This document shows, piece by piece, positions 1-5,439 of a DNA stretch of 5,439 nucleotides. The stretch lies in NCBI GenBank assembly GCA_023417735.1, contig JAEZEK010000109.1:1-5439 (forward strand). The letters run 5' to 3'. The notes beneath the pieces were generated by a model that saw only the letters and a program-made list of their open reading frames with translations, did not search any database and was not told where the DNA came from. Position numbers and translations under genes: made by a program. Position 1 is the stretch's first letter; the number at the start of each line of letters is the position of its first letter. The DNA comes from Pseudomonadota bacterium. GTDB lineage: Bacteria > Pseudomonadota > Alphaproteobacteria > Rhizobiales > Afifellaceae.

Positions 1-50
1 CGCGTCATTGCCGCGGGGGCGGCCGTCCGTATGATCCGCGCGCGCCCGGG

Positions 51-136
51 GCCCCTGTGGCGGAATGGTAGACGCGGCAGACTCAAAATCTGTTGCCTGC
101 AAGGGCGTGCTGGTTCGAGTCCGGCCAGGGGCACCA
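51..136 (+). tRNA. tRNA-Leu (anticodon CAA)
   Basis: Complete class II tRNA with the 3' CCA encoded. The acceptor arms GCCCCTG (51-57) and CAGGGGC (126-132) pair fully, followed by discriminator A133 and CCA 134-136. The anticodon stem is 77-81 with 89-93 (one G-T wobble) around the loop CTCAAAA, placing anticodon CAA at 84-86, which reads the leucine codon TTG. A long variable arm (about 94-108) can form a short GCC/GGC hairpin, as expected for Leu rather than Ser or Tyr given the anticodon. The T arm is 109-113 with 121-125 around TTCGAGT. The D-loop region contains the usual GGTAGACGC block of bacterial leucine tRNAs. No integrase or 3'-end duplication of the tRNA is visible, so there is no sign that it is occupied as an attachment site here. 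Confidence 0.97.
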
Positions 137-165
137 CACCGAGCCTGCGCCTGCCGCGCGCGAAC

Positions 166-181
166 CGGCCGGCGCCGGCCG
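166..181. repeat. Perfect 16-bp GC palindrome downstream of the tRNA
   Basis: The sequence CGGCCGGCGCCGGCCG equals its own reverse complement. It lies 30 bp after the tRNA end, in the non-coding stretch before the EEP gene. It has no loop and no following T-run, so it is not a standard intrinsic terminator. It could be a protein-binding site, a hairpin limiting tRNA readthrough, or simply chance in very GC-rich DNA. The rest of 137-341 holds a shorter palindrome GCGAATTCGC (219-228) and nothing else that I can name. Confidence 0.35.
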
Positions 182-341
182 TCCGTTCATGGCCGCCGGA
201 GCTGCGGCGCCGATCCGGGCGAATTCGCGGGCGCCGCGGCGGTCCCTCTTCGATTCATCTGACCGGCAAAGTATCGTTTCGCATGCCCGAACCTGGTCTC
301 TGCTCTTGCGTTGATCCCGGCATCGAATATCTGGACAGTGC

Positions 342-1169
342 ATGCGGCTTCGCAAACGACGACCTTCCGGCCAGGACGCTCTCGAACGGATCGAAGACGT
401 CGAACCTGCCGGCATGGCGGCCGCGCGGGACTGGTCGGCGGTGCCGGCCCTCGACGCCGACGGGTTCACGATCGCCACCTACAACATCCACTCCTGTGTT
501 GGCCTCGACGGCCGCCGCGACCCCGAACGCGTGGCGGCGGTGCTGGCCGAGCTCGATGCCGACATCATCGCGCTCCAGGAGGTGGATTCGCGGCGGGTGA
601 AGTCCGGCCGAGGCTGGGTGGATCAGTTCGAGTACCTCGCCAAGCTCACCGGCTACCACGCTATTCCCGGGCCGAACGTGGTCGATCATTCCGGTTCGTT
701 CGGGAACGTGGTGCTCAGCCGGTATCCGGTGGTGCGCTCGCATCGGATGGACCTGTCCTTCACCGCCTGGCGCGAGCCGCGGGGCGCGATCGACGTGGAG
801 GTTGCGCTGGGAAGCCGGCGGCTGCGCGTCGTGGCGACCCATCTCGGGCTGAGCGTCCGGGAGCGTCATACGCAGGTCCAACAGCTCCTCGCGCTCCTCA
901 GGGCGCGCGCCGACCGCGACCTGCCCTGCGTCCTTCTCGGCGATCTCAACGAGTGGCGCCCGCGTGGGGGCAGCCTGCGGCCGCTGATGAGCCAGCTGCA
1001 GCCTTCGCCCCAGCTGGCGACGTTTCCGACATGGCGGCCGCTCCTGCCGCTCGACCGGATCTTCGTGAACGGCACCAGCATGGACCATGTCGCCGCGCAT
1101 CGCTCGGCCGACTCCCGGGTCGCCTCGGATCATCTGCCGCTGAAGGCGGTGTGCAGCTGGAATGACTGA
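342..1169 (+). CDS. Endonuclease/exonuclease/phosphatase (EEP) family hydrolase
   Basis: A 275-residue, single-domain, metal-dependent phosphodiesterase of the DNase I/EEP superfamily (COG3568-like). All fold motifs are present in order: TYNIH (46-50, Asn48), LQEVD (78-82, metal ligand Glu80), GNVVLSRYP (121-129), THLGL (166-170, His167), GDLNEW (200-205, Asp201 and Asn203), LDRIFV (237-242, Asp238) and SDHLPL (262-267, catalytic Asp263-His264 pair). The active site therefore looks intact. No signal peptide or membrane segment is visible; the N-terminus (about residues 1-40) is Arg-rich and lies outside the fold. The start chosen is the first ATG after an in-frame TGA at 312-314, with only a weak GGA six bases before it; ATG at 414 (Met25) is a plausible alternative that would retain the whole domain. 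The gene sits 42 bp before a phospholipase D gene, suggesting a joint role in cleaving phosphodiesters, possibly of lipids. The substrate cannot be told from sequence: members of the fold cleave nucleic acids, inositol phosphates or sphingomyelin. Confidence 0.9.
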   Translation: MRLRKRRPSGQDALERIEDVEPAGMAAARDWSAVPALDADGFTIATYNIHSCVGLDGRRDPERVAAVLAELDADIIALQEVDSRRVKSGRGWVDQFEYLAKLTGYHAIPGPNVVDHSGSFGNVVLSRYPVVRSHRMDLSFTAWREPRGAIDVEVALGSRRLRVVATHLGLSVRERHTQVQQLLALLRARADRDLPCVLLGDLNEWRPRGGSLRPLMSQLQPSPQLATFPTWRPLLPLDRIFVNGTSMDHVAAHRSADSRVASDHLPLKAVCSWND

Positions 1170-1198
1170 CATTGCGGCGGAACGCCGACCAACCCCCC

Positions 1199-1204
1199 GG
1201 GGAG
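1199..1204 (+). promoter_or_regulatory. Ribosome binding site of the PLD gene
   Basis: GGGGAG lies 7 bases before the ATG at 1212. It is the clearest Shine-Dalgarno on the plus strand and fixes the start of the phospholipase D gene. No promoter is obvious in the 42-bp gap, so cotranscription with the EEP gene is likely. Confidence 0.7.
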
Positions 1205-1211
1205 TGACCGA

Positions 1212-2735
1212 ATGAGTTCCGAGCTGGCGCGGACGCGCCCGGCCGACGCCACCGCATCTCCGGCAGCGACGTGTCCGATCCTGGTGCCCGGCCGCAATTG
1301 CTGGCGGGTCGAGCGTGCCACGCGGGCGGCCCTGCTGGTCGACGCGATCAGCTATTTCGCCGCCGCGAAGGCGGCCATGCGCAAGGCCGAGCGTTCCATC
1401 ATGCTGATCGGGTGGGACTACGACCCGCGCATCCGGCTCGAGCCTCATCGGGACGATGCCGAGGAGCCGGACCGGCTCGGCGATCTCCTGGAATGGCTCG
1501 TGGCGCACAGGCCCGGCCTCGAGGTGCGCGTCCTGAGATGGGACATGCCGCTTCCGCTCGGCCTCGCCAAGCATTCGAAGCTCGCGCTCCGCATCAGGGA
1601 CTGGGTGACCGACGTCCGCATGAACCTCAAGCTCGACGGGACCCATCTCGCCGGCGCATCGCATCACCAGAAGCTGCTCATCGTCGACGACCGCATCGCC
1701 TTCTGCGGCGGCATGGATTTCGGCTGCAACCGGTGGGACCGGCCGGGCCACGTCTCCGACGACCCGTGCCGGATCGATCCCGACGGCTCGCCCTATCCGC
1801 CGCGCCACGACGTCACGATGGCGGTGGAAGGTCCGGTCGTGGACGCGCTGTCGGCGATCGCGCGCGAGCGCTGGCGGCTCGCGATCGGGGAAACCGTGAC
1901 GACCGCGAAAGGCGAGCACGATTGCTGGCCCGACCATCTGGCGGTGGACATGACCGACGTCCCGGTCGGCATAGCGCGCACCGAGCCGGAATGGTACGGC
2001 GCGCCGGCCGTGGGCGAGAGCGGCGCGCTTTTCCGCGACATGATCGCGGGCGCGCGGCGGAGCATCTTCCTGGAGAACCAGTATTTCACCGGGGACCCGA
2101 TCATCGCCGCCCTCGAGAAGCGCCTGGCCGAGCCGGACGGGCCGGAGGTGATCGTCATCAATCCCGAGCAGAGCCCGGGCCGCTTCGAGCGGATCGCGAT
2201 GGACACGGTGCGCACCGTGCAGGTCGAGCGGCTGCGCAAGGCCGACCGCTACGGCCGGTTCCGGATCTTCGCCCCCTACAACGAGGCCGGGCAGGCGGTC
2301 ATCATCCACTCGAAGGTCTCGGTCATCGACGACCGGCTGCTCCGCGTCGGGACATCGAACATCAGCAACCGATCGATCGGGTTCGACACCGAATGCGATC
2401 TCGCCATCGAGGCGCAGGCGGGTGCGGCGAACGACGAGGCGACGCGGCAGGCGATCAGGGCTTTCGGCATCGGGATCCTTGCCGAGCATGCCGGCACGGA
2501 GCCTGCCGCTTTGGCGGCCGCCCATGCCGAGACCGGCAGCCTGATCGCGGCCCTTGAACGCGCCGCAGCCCCCGGACGGCTGCGCCCGCTGCCCGAGGCC
2601 AAACCGACGCCCTTCGCGCGCTGGGCGACGCGGCGCCACCTTTTCGACCCGATGGACGCGAAGGACGCGTGGTGGCTGCTGCACCGGCCCTGGCGCCCGC
2701 GCGGCGAGCATTCGAGCGGGCCCCTAGCCTCCTGA
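1212..2735 (+). CDS. Phospholipase D superfamily protein with two HKD motifs
   Basis: A 507-residue enzyme of the PLD superfamily (COG1502), which hydrolyses or transfers phosphodiester headgroups through a phospho-histidine intermediate. It carries two complete HxKx4D motifs: His152-Lys154-Asp159, followed by GGMDFG (166-171), and His366-Lys368-Asp373, followed by the GTSNIS block (380-385). Both halves of the pseudo-dimeric active site are therefore intact. Residues 60-70 (IMLIGWDYDPR region), LRWDMP (108-113) and the RHD (198-200) before the second half resemble the eukaryotic-like PLD subgroup more than cardiolipin synthase; there are no N-terminal membrane helices as in Cls. The C-terminal region, about 400-507, lies outside the catalytic core and ends in a Trp/Arg-rich stretch (WWLLHRPWRPR, 487-497). 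The gene follows the EEP gene at 42 bp on the same strand. Alternatives are a phosphatidyltransferase or a PLD-type nuclease; the long insert and GWDYDP block favour a lipid enzyme, but the substrate is inferred. Confidence 0.92.
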   Translation: MSSELARTRPADATASPAATCPILVPGRNCWRVERATRAALLVDAISYFAAAKAAMRKAERSIMLIGWDYDPRIRLEPHRDDAEEPDRLGDLLEWLVAHRPGLEVRVLRWDMPLPLGLAKHSKLALRIRDWVTDVRMNLKLDGTHLAGASHHQKLLIVDDRIAFCGGMDFGCNRWDRPGHVSDDPCRIDPDGSPYPPRHDVTMAVEGPVVDALSAIARERWRLAIGETVTTAKGEHDCWPDHLAVDMTDVPVGIARTEPEWYGAPAVGESGALFRDMIAGARRSIFLENQYFTGDPIIAALEKRLAEPDGPEVIVINPEQSPGRFERIAMDTVRTVQVERLRKADRYGRFRIFAPYNEAGQAVIIHSKVSVIDDRLLRVGTSNISNRSIGFDTECDLAIEAQAGAANDEATRQAIRAFGIGILAEHAGTEPAALAAAHAETGSLIAALERAAAPGRLRPLPEAKPTPFARWATRRHLFDPMDAKDAWWLLHRPWRPRGEHSSGPLAS

Positions 2736-2746
2736 CGTTCGTCCCG

Positions 2747-3010
2747 TTAGGCCTTGCGGGCCGGGGGAGGCGCGGGGCGTAGCGGCCGATAGTCCGGCTC
2801 CATGCAGCCCGCCTCCTCGTCCGTCATGGCCGAGGCGGCAGCCACGTGGTGGGCGATCGGCTCGCCGCCGCCATCGCCGAAGATCGGATGATCCGTCTGC
2901 CGCCCTTCGGCCTCGTCCTGGTTCGGCGCCGGCGCGGATGGGTGCCGGAGCTCATCGGGTACGTCGAGCCGGGAGCGCCGGCTGAACGTGGCCTTGTCTT
3001 TCCCCGCCAT
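2747..3010 (-). CDS. Small hypothetical protein, 87 residues, hydrophilic and probably disordered
   Basis: I do not recognise this protein. It starts MAGKDKATF, has a basic N-terminus (Lys/Arg in residues 4-14), an acidic and polar middle (about 29-50) with a Gly run (GDGGGE, 45-50), and a Pro/Arg-rich C-terminus (75-87). There is no signal peptide, membrane helix or Cys pair, and the composition suggests an unstructured protein. The start is supported by GAGGA (minus strand, 3020-3016) five bases before the ATG. The same frame stays open upstream to 3367, but that part lies inside the methyltransferase gene and is best read as its shadow. The gene overlaps the methyltransferase 3' end by 59 bp in a different frame, and it ends 11 bp from the PLD stop, facing it. 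It may be translated from the same transcript as the transferase genes; a functional link is not shown. Confidence 0.6.
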   Translation of the reverse strand: MAGKDKATFSRRSRLDVPDELRHPSAPAPNQDEAEGRQTDHPIFGDGGGEPIAHHVAAASAMTDEEAGCMEPDYRPLRPAPPPARKA

Positions 3011-3989
3011 GGTCGTCCTCGCTTGGATGAACGGGGGTAACGGACGGATCCCCGTCGCCGTTCCGGCCGAACCTGTCGGGCGGCTTTCGTAGGCGGAAGG
3101 CGACGCCGTCCCAGAGGGTGAAGGGCCGCGTGCCGGCTTCCTCCAGCGCGAGGCCGCAGCGCGTCGCGGCGCGGGCCAGGTCGCCGGCGTCGGCATCCAG
3201 GTCGCTGCGGTACGAATAGTTGAGGATCGCAAGGGTGCCCTCCGGCCGCAGCACCCGCGCCGCCTCCTCGACGTGGCGCTCCGCCAGTCCGCCGCCGGCG
3301 AGCACGAGATAGGGAAAGCTGTCGAGCGCCAGGACGAGATCGAGCGTGCCGTCCGGGCAGATCGCAAGATCCCGCCCTTCGGTGACTTCGAGCCTCACGT
3401 TCGGCAGACCGGCGCAGGCGCGCCTCGCCGCGCCGATCATCCCGGCCGAGACGTCGATGCCCGTGACGGTGCGCACCAGCGGTGCGAGCGCCGCGGCCAT
3501 CCGACCCGCGCCGCATCCGAAGTCGAGCACGTCAGTGCGCGGCCCGATCAGCCCCCATCCCCGCAATACGTCGACGGCCTCGCCGGTGATGCGGGCGAGA
3601 AGGGCGGGATCGCCGAGCGAGTAGAGCGCGGCGCCCGCCATCGGGGAGAGCCGCGCCAATCGGTCGAACGTCCCGGCCCAGAAGCGTGCATCCTGCGCCG
3701 GTCCGGTGCCGTCATGGCGCGCTTCCGCAAGGACCGCCCTGATCGTGCGCCATGCTGCGGGATGCGCACGCAGCATCTCGCCGAGGGCGTCCAGCCTCTC
3801 GCGCTCCGGTCCGCTGAGACCCGCCGAAGCGATGCCGGCGAGGGCGCATTCTGCCTGGCCCGGGTCCTCCGCCTCGGCGAGCAGGCGCATCAGGGCGACG
3901 TTGACGGGCAGTTCCCCGGCAAGAAGCGCCCTGAGCGGCTCCCTGAACCGTTCCGCCACGCCGGCAAGTGCGGCCGCAACCGTCGTCAT
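2952..3989 (-). CDS. Class I SAM-dependent methyltransferase
   Basis: A 345-residue methyltransferase with a Rossmann-type SAM-binding domain. Motif I is VLDFGCGAGR (154-163), strand 2 ends in the ribose-binding acidic residue of TGIDVS (176-181, Asp179), the motif IV region is DLVLALDSFPYL (217-228), and a post-motif strand LRPEGTLAILNYSY (247-260) follows. Residues 1 to about 145 form an alpha-helical N-terminal region with a characteristic AGELPVNVALMRLL block (24-37), an arrangement I associate with methyltransferases in surface-polysaccharide or secondary-metabolite gene sets. The domain normally closes at WDGVAFRLRKP (293-303); a further 42 polar residues run on and overlap the next gene, which is odd. 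The ATG at 3989 was chosen because it overlaps the acyltransferase stop as ATGA; an in-frame ATG at 4007 adds six residues but has no ribosome binding site. The likely substrate is a sugar or glycan made with the neighbouring transferases, by context only. Confidence 0.9.
   Translation of the reverse strand: MTTVAAALAGVAERFREPLRALLAGELPVNVALMRLLAEAEDPGQAECALAGIASAGLSGPERERLDALGEMLRAHPAAWRTIRAVLAEARHDGTGPAQDARFWAGTFDRLARLSPMAGAALYSLGDPALLARITGEAVDVLRGWGLIGPRTDVLDFGCGAGRMAAALAPLVRTVTGIDVSAGMIGAARRACAGLPNVRLEVTEGRDLAICPDGTLDLVLALDSFPYLVLAGGGLAERHVEEAARVLRPEGTLAILNYSYRSDLDADAGDLARAATRCGLALEEAGTRPFTLWDGVAFRLRKPPDRFGRNGDGDPSVTPVHPSEDDHGGERQGHVQPALPARRTR
3016..3020 (-). promoter_or_regulatory. Ribosome binding site of the 87-residue protein
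   Basis: On the minus strand this reads GAGGA, five bases before the ATG at 3010. It lies inside the methyltransferase 3' coding tail and is the main evidence for an independent translation start there. Confidence 0.55.
3986..3989 (-). other. ATGA stop-start overlap, acyltransferase to methyltransferase
   Basis: On the minus strand the methyltransferase ATG (3989-3987) shares two bases with the acyltransferase TGA (3988-3986). Only a poor GCGAG-like Shine-Dalgarno precedes it, so translation by reinitiation or coupling is probable. Confidence 0.8.
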
Positions 3990-4981
3990 GGATGCGGCTC
4001 GCGCCATAGCGTGCGTACCCAGTTGCGGCGGTCTTCGGCGCCCCAGGCGTACTTGTAGGGCTCGCCGCCGCGCAGGAAATGGAACGCGCTTGCGCCGGCC
4101 CCCGCGGCATCCGCGATCGCTTCGCCGATGAGGATCGTGCCGGGGCTCTCGAAGGCGTAGTCCGGATCGAACCCGCCCAGATAGGCATAGGCGTGCTGTC
4201 CGGAGCGCAGCCCGTAATAGGCGCCGACGGCGCGCCCGCCGATCTCGAGGACCTTCAGGTGCGCGAGGCCGCGCTCCGCGAGCGCGGGAAGGGCGGCTTC
4301 GTGGAAGACGCGAAGCCGCGGATCTGCGAGGACGCCCGTCTCCCCGCGAGACGCCCAGCGCCTGCCGTGGAGCTCGAAGAGGAGGTCGAGAAACGCAGGC
4401 ACCTCATCCGGCTCGATGTCCCTCGTGCGCACTCGCCCGCGGCGGCCGGCGCGGCTCTGCGCCATGCGCAGCTTCCGGATCTGTCGCGCCGGTACGCTGC
4501 CGCGGAGCGGATCGGCTCCGGGCCGGAGCGGGAGCACGGGGCAGGGATCGGAGGGCTCCGCCGCTTCGTGGAAGCCGGCGGGACAGGGCAGATCGAGGGC
4601 GGCGGATCCGGGCGGCAGGTCGGAGAAGAGCCAGTGCGGCACGCCCGAGCCGGAGACGTGCCCGGAGATCGCCGCCAAGGCTTCTCCTGACGCCGCCGGG
4701 TCGACTAGGACATCGAGATGGTCGCTGACCGGAATGCCGATCGGCAGCGCGCGCCCGCTCCCGTCCTCGATGTAGAAGGGCGCGAGTCCGACCAGCCGTC
4801 CGTGGCTCCGCACCGCGAGCACGTGCAGCCGTCCCGGATGGAACGCCGACCACCACGCCCGGAGCCAGGCCGGCGTCTGGAACGGGGTCGCCGCCGGCGA
4901 GCGATGCCAGAGCGACCACCAGTCGGGCACGAGGCGGCCGAGCTGCTCCTCGTCGGATATGATCTCGACGGCGCAGCTCAT
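3986..4981 (-). CDS. GNAT acyltransferase of the BcsL/CelD-like family
   Basis: A 331-residue protein of the double-GNAT acyltransferase family (Acetyltransf_6, COG5653; often annotated as cellulose-biosynthesis CelD/BcsL-like or FemAB-like). Members transfer acyl groups to sugars or other cell-envelope substrates in the cytoplasm. Diagnostic stretches are the N-terminal PFQTPAWLRAWWSAF (33-47), a first core GRLVGLAPFY (61-70), the central basic segment RQIRKLRMAQSRAGRRGR (166-183), the acyl-CoA-binding core GAYYGL and YAYLGGFDPDYAFESPG (253-281), and the C-terminal FHFLRGGEPYKYAWG (300-314), a hallmark of the family. Length is typical. No signal peptide or membrane span is seen. The start ATG overlaps the stop of the upstream glycosyltransferase as ATGA, and the end overlaps the methyltransferase start the same way, so the three genes are almost certainly one operon. 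A cellulose role should not be assumed: no cellulose synthase gene is in view. The acyl donor and acceptor are unknown. Confidence 0.9.
   Translation of the reverse strand: MSCAVEIISDEEQLGRLVPDWWSLWHRSPAATPFQTPAWLRAWWSAFHPGRLHVLAVRSHGRLVGLAPFYIEDGSGRALPIGIPVSDHLDVLVDPAASGEALAAISGHVSGSGVPHWLFSDLPPGSAALDLPCPAGFHEAAEPSDPCPVLPLRPGADPLRGSVPARQIRKLRMAQSRAGRRGRVRTRDIEPDEVPAFLDLLFELHGRRWASRGETGVLADPRLRVFHEAALPALAERGLAHLKVLEIGGRAVGAYYGLRSGQHAYAYLGGFDPDYAFESPGTILIGEAIADAAGAGASAFHFLRGGEPYKYAWGAEDRRNWVRTLWREPHP
4978..4981 (-). other. ATGA stop-start overlap, glycosyltransferase to acyltransferase
   Basis: On the minus strand the acyltransferase ATG (4981-4979) overlaps the glycosyltransferase TGA (4980-4978). 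A GGTGGTG stretch shortly upstream is the only Shine-Dalgarno-like sequence. This is the second such junction in the operon. Confidence 0.8.
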
Positions 4982-5439
4982 CCGACACCACCGGCGCCGT
5001 AACGCTGGTCACGCAGGATTCTTCGGTACAGCCCGAGATAGCCGTCGATCATCAGCTCCATCGAGAACCGGCGCGCCGTGCTCCTGCAAGCCTGCGGATC
5101 GATCGCTTCGGCGCGCGCGATCGCGGCGGCCATGCCTGCGACGTCGTCGACCAGGAAGCCGGTCCGGCCGTTCTCCACCGTCTCGGCAAGCGCGCCGCGG
5201 TCGAAGGCGATCACCGGCGTGCCGCAGGCGAGCGCCTCGCGGGCAACCAGCGAGCTCGTCTCCGCCGCGAGCGAAGGCAGGAGCAGGCAGCGCGCCGCGC
5301 TCATGAGCCGCCGCTTGCGTGCGAAGCCGACGGGGCCGAGGAAGCGGCAGCGCGTCCCGAGCCTCGGCGCGACCTCCTCCTCGAAATAGCGGCGATGATC
5401 GGGGTAGGGGAACACCTCGCCGCCGACGAGGAGCGGCAC
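4978..5439 (-). CDS. GT4-type glycosyltransferase, C-terminal part (truncated by window edge)
   Basis: Only the last 153 residues are in the window; the coding frame is open at the edge and the GTG there is almost certainly an internal valine. This is the nucleotide-sugar-binding half of a GT-B fold, family 4 retaining glycosyltransferase. It shows the LLVGGE strand (3-8), CRFLGPVG (31-38), a KRRLMSAARCLLLPS helix-strand (42-56), and the EX7E motif Glu60-Glu68 in ETSSLVAREALACGTPVIAF (60-79), followed by GRTGFLVDD (91-99). These are the classic donor-binding elements. It transfers a sugar from an activated donor, probably at the cytoplasmic face of the membrane, to a lipid-linked or soluble acceptor that cannot be named. 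It is the first gene visible of the acyltransferase/methyltransferase operon and the operon probably continues beyond the window. Confidence 0.9.
   Translation of the reverse strand: MPLLVGGEVFPYPDHRRYFEEEVAPRLGTRCRFLGPVGFARKRRLMSAARCLLLPSLAAETSSLVAREALACGTPVIAFDRGALAETVENGRTGFLVDDVAGMAAAIARAEAIDPQACRSTARRFSMELMIDGYLGLYRRILRDQRYGAGGVG

Noticed and set aside
51..341. tRNA-Leu as the attachment site of an integrated element
   Set aside because: No integrase, excisionase or repeated tRNA 3' end is visible in the window, and the downstream genes look like ordinary chromosomal genes with the same base composition.
83..478. A 131-codon minus-strand open frame ending in the peptide PDSNQHALAGNRF
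   Set aside because: The C-terminal part is the reverse complement of the tRNA-Leu gene, a well-known source of spurious proteins; the rest lies antisense to the intergenic region and the EEP gene start.
31..600. A 189-codon plus-strand open frame across the tRNA and into the EEP gene
   Set aside because: It translates the tRNA itself and then reads the EEP gene in the wrong frame; no domain is seen.
255..2711. An 818-codon open frame on the minus strand, antisense to both the EEP and PLD genes
   Set aside because: Long antisense open frames are expected in very GC-rich coding DNA. Its translation is Arg/Asp/Pro/Gly-rich with no recognisable domain, while the plus-strand frames carry complete catalytic motifs.
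1212..2735. Calling the PLD protein a cardiolipin synthase
   Set aside because: It lacks the two N-terminal membrane helices typical of ClsA-type synthases, and its GWDYDP and RHD blocks point to another PLD subgroup.
3011..3367. A 119-codon upstream extension of the small protein, giving 206 residues
   Set aside because: The extra part lies wholly within the methyltransferase gene in another frame and has Arg/Ser-rich shadow composition; the start at 3010 has its own ribosome binding site.
3990..4007. A start for the methyltransferase six codons earlier
   Set aside because: There is no Shine-Dalgarno before it, and the ATG at 3989 forms an ATGA overlap identical in type to the other operon junction. 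It remains possible.
3273..4058. A 261-codon plus-strand open frame opposite the methyltransferase
   Set aside because: It is antisense to a gene with clear SAM-binding motifs, has no ribosome binding site evidence and no recognisable domain.

Overview
This window looks like chromosomal DNA from a GC-rich alphaproteobacterium, most likely a member of the Hyphomicrobiales (Rhizobiales). That rests on very high G+C, GC-biased third codon positions and the family make-up of the genes; no sequence here fixes the genus.

Layout. The window opens with a complete tRNA-Leu(CAA) gene with an encoded CCA end. About 205 bp of GC-rich non-coding DNA follows, holding a perfect 16-bp palindrome but no convincing promoter or terminator. 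Next come two plus-strand genes 42 bp apart: an endonuclease/exonuclease/phosphatase (EEP) fold hydrolase and a two-HKD phospholipase D superfamily enzyme. They end 11 bp from the end of an oppositely directed minus-strand gene set, read from right to left: the C-terminal part of a GT4-type glycosyltransferase (cut by the window edge), a BcsL/CelD-like GNAT acyltransferase, a class I SAM-dependent methyltransferase, and a small 87-residue protein of unknown function.

How the genes may work together. The EEP and PLD proteins are both phosphodiester-bond hydrolase families and probably form a two-gene lipid or phosphodiester module. From family knowledge, the same two domains occur fused, with a DedA/VTT membrane domain between them, in some other bacteria; here they are separate and the DedA part is absent. 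The minus-strand genes are tightly coupled: both junctions glycosyltransferase/acyltransferase and acyltransferase/methyltransferase are 4-base ATGA stop-start overlaps. This suggests coordinated glycosylation, acylation and methylation of an unidentified cell-surface or secreted glycoconjugate. The methyltransferase has an unusual C-terminal tail that runs 59 bp into the next gene in another frame.

I see no CRISPR array, insertion sequence, integrase, toxin-antitoxin pair or obvious defence system. The points most worth a second look are the coupled transferase operon, the methyltransferase tail overlapping a small orphan protein, and the split EEP/PLD pair.
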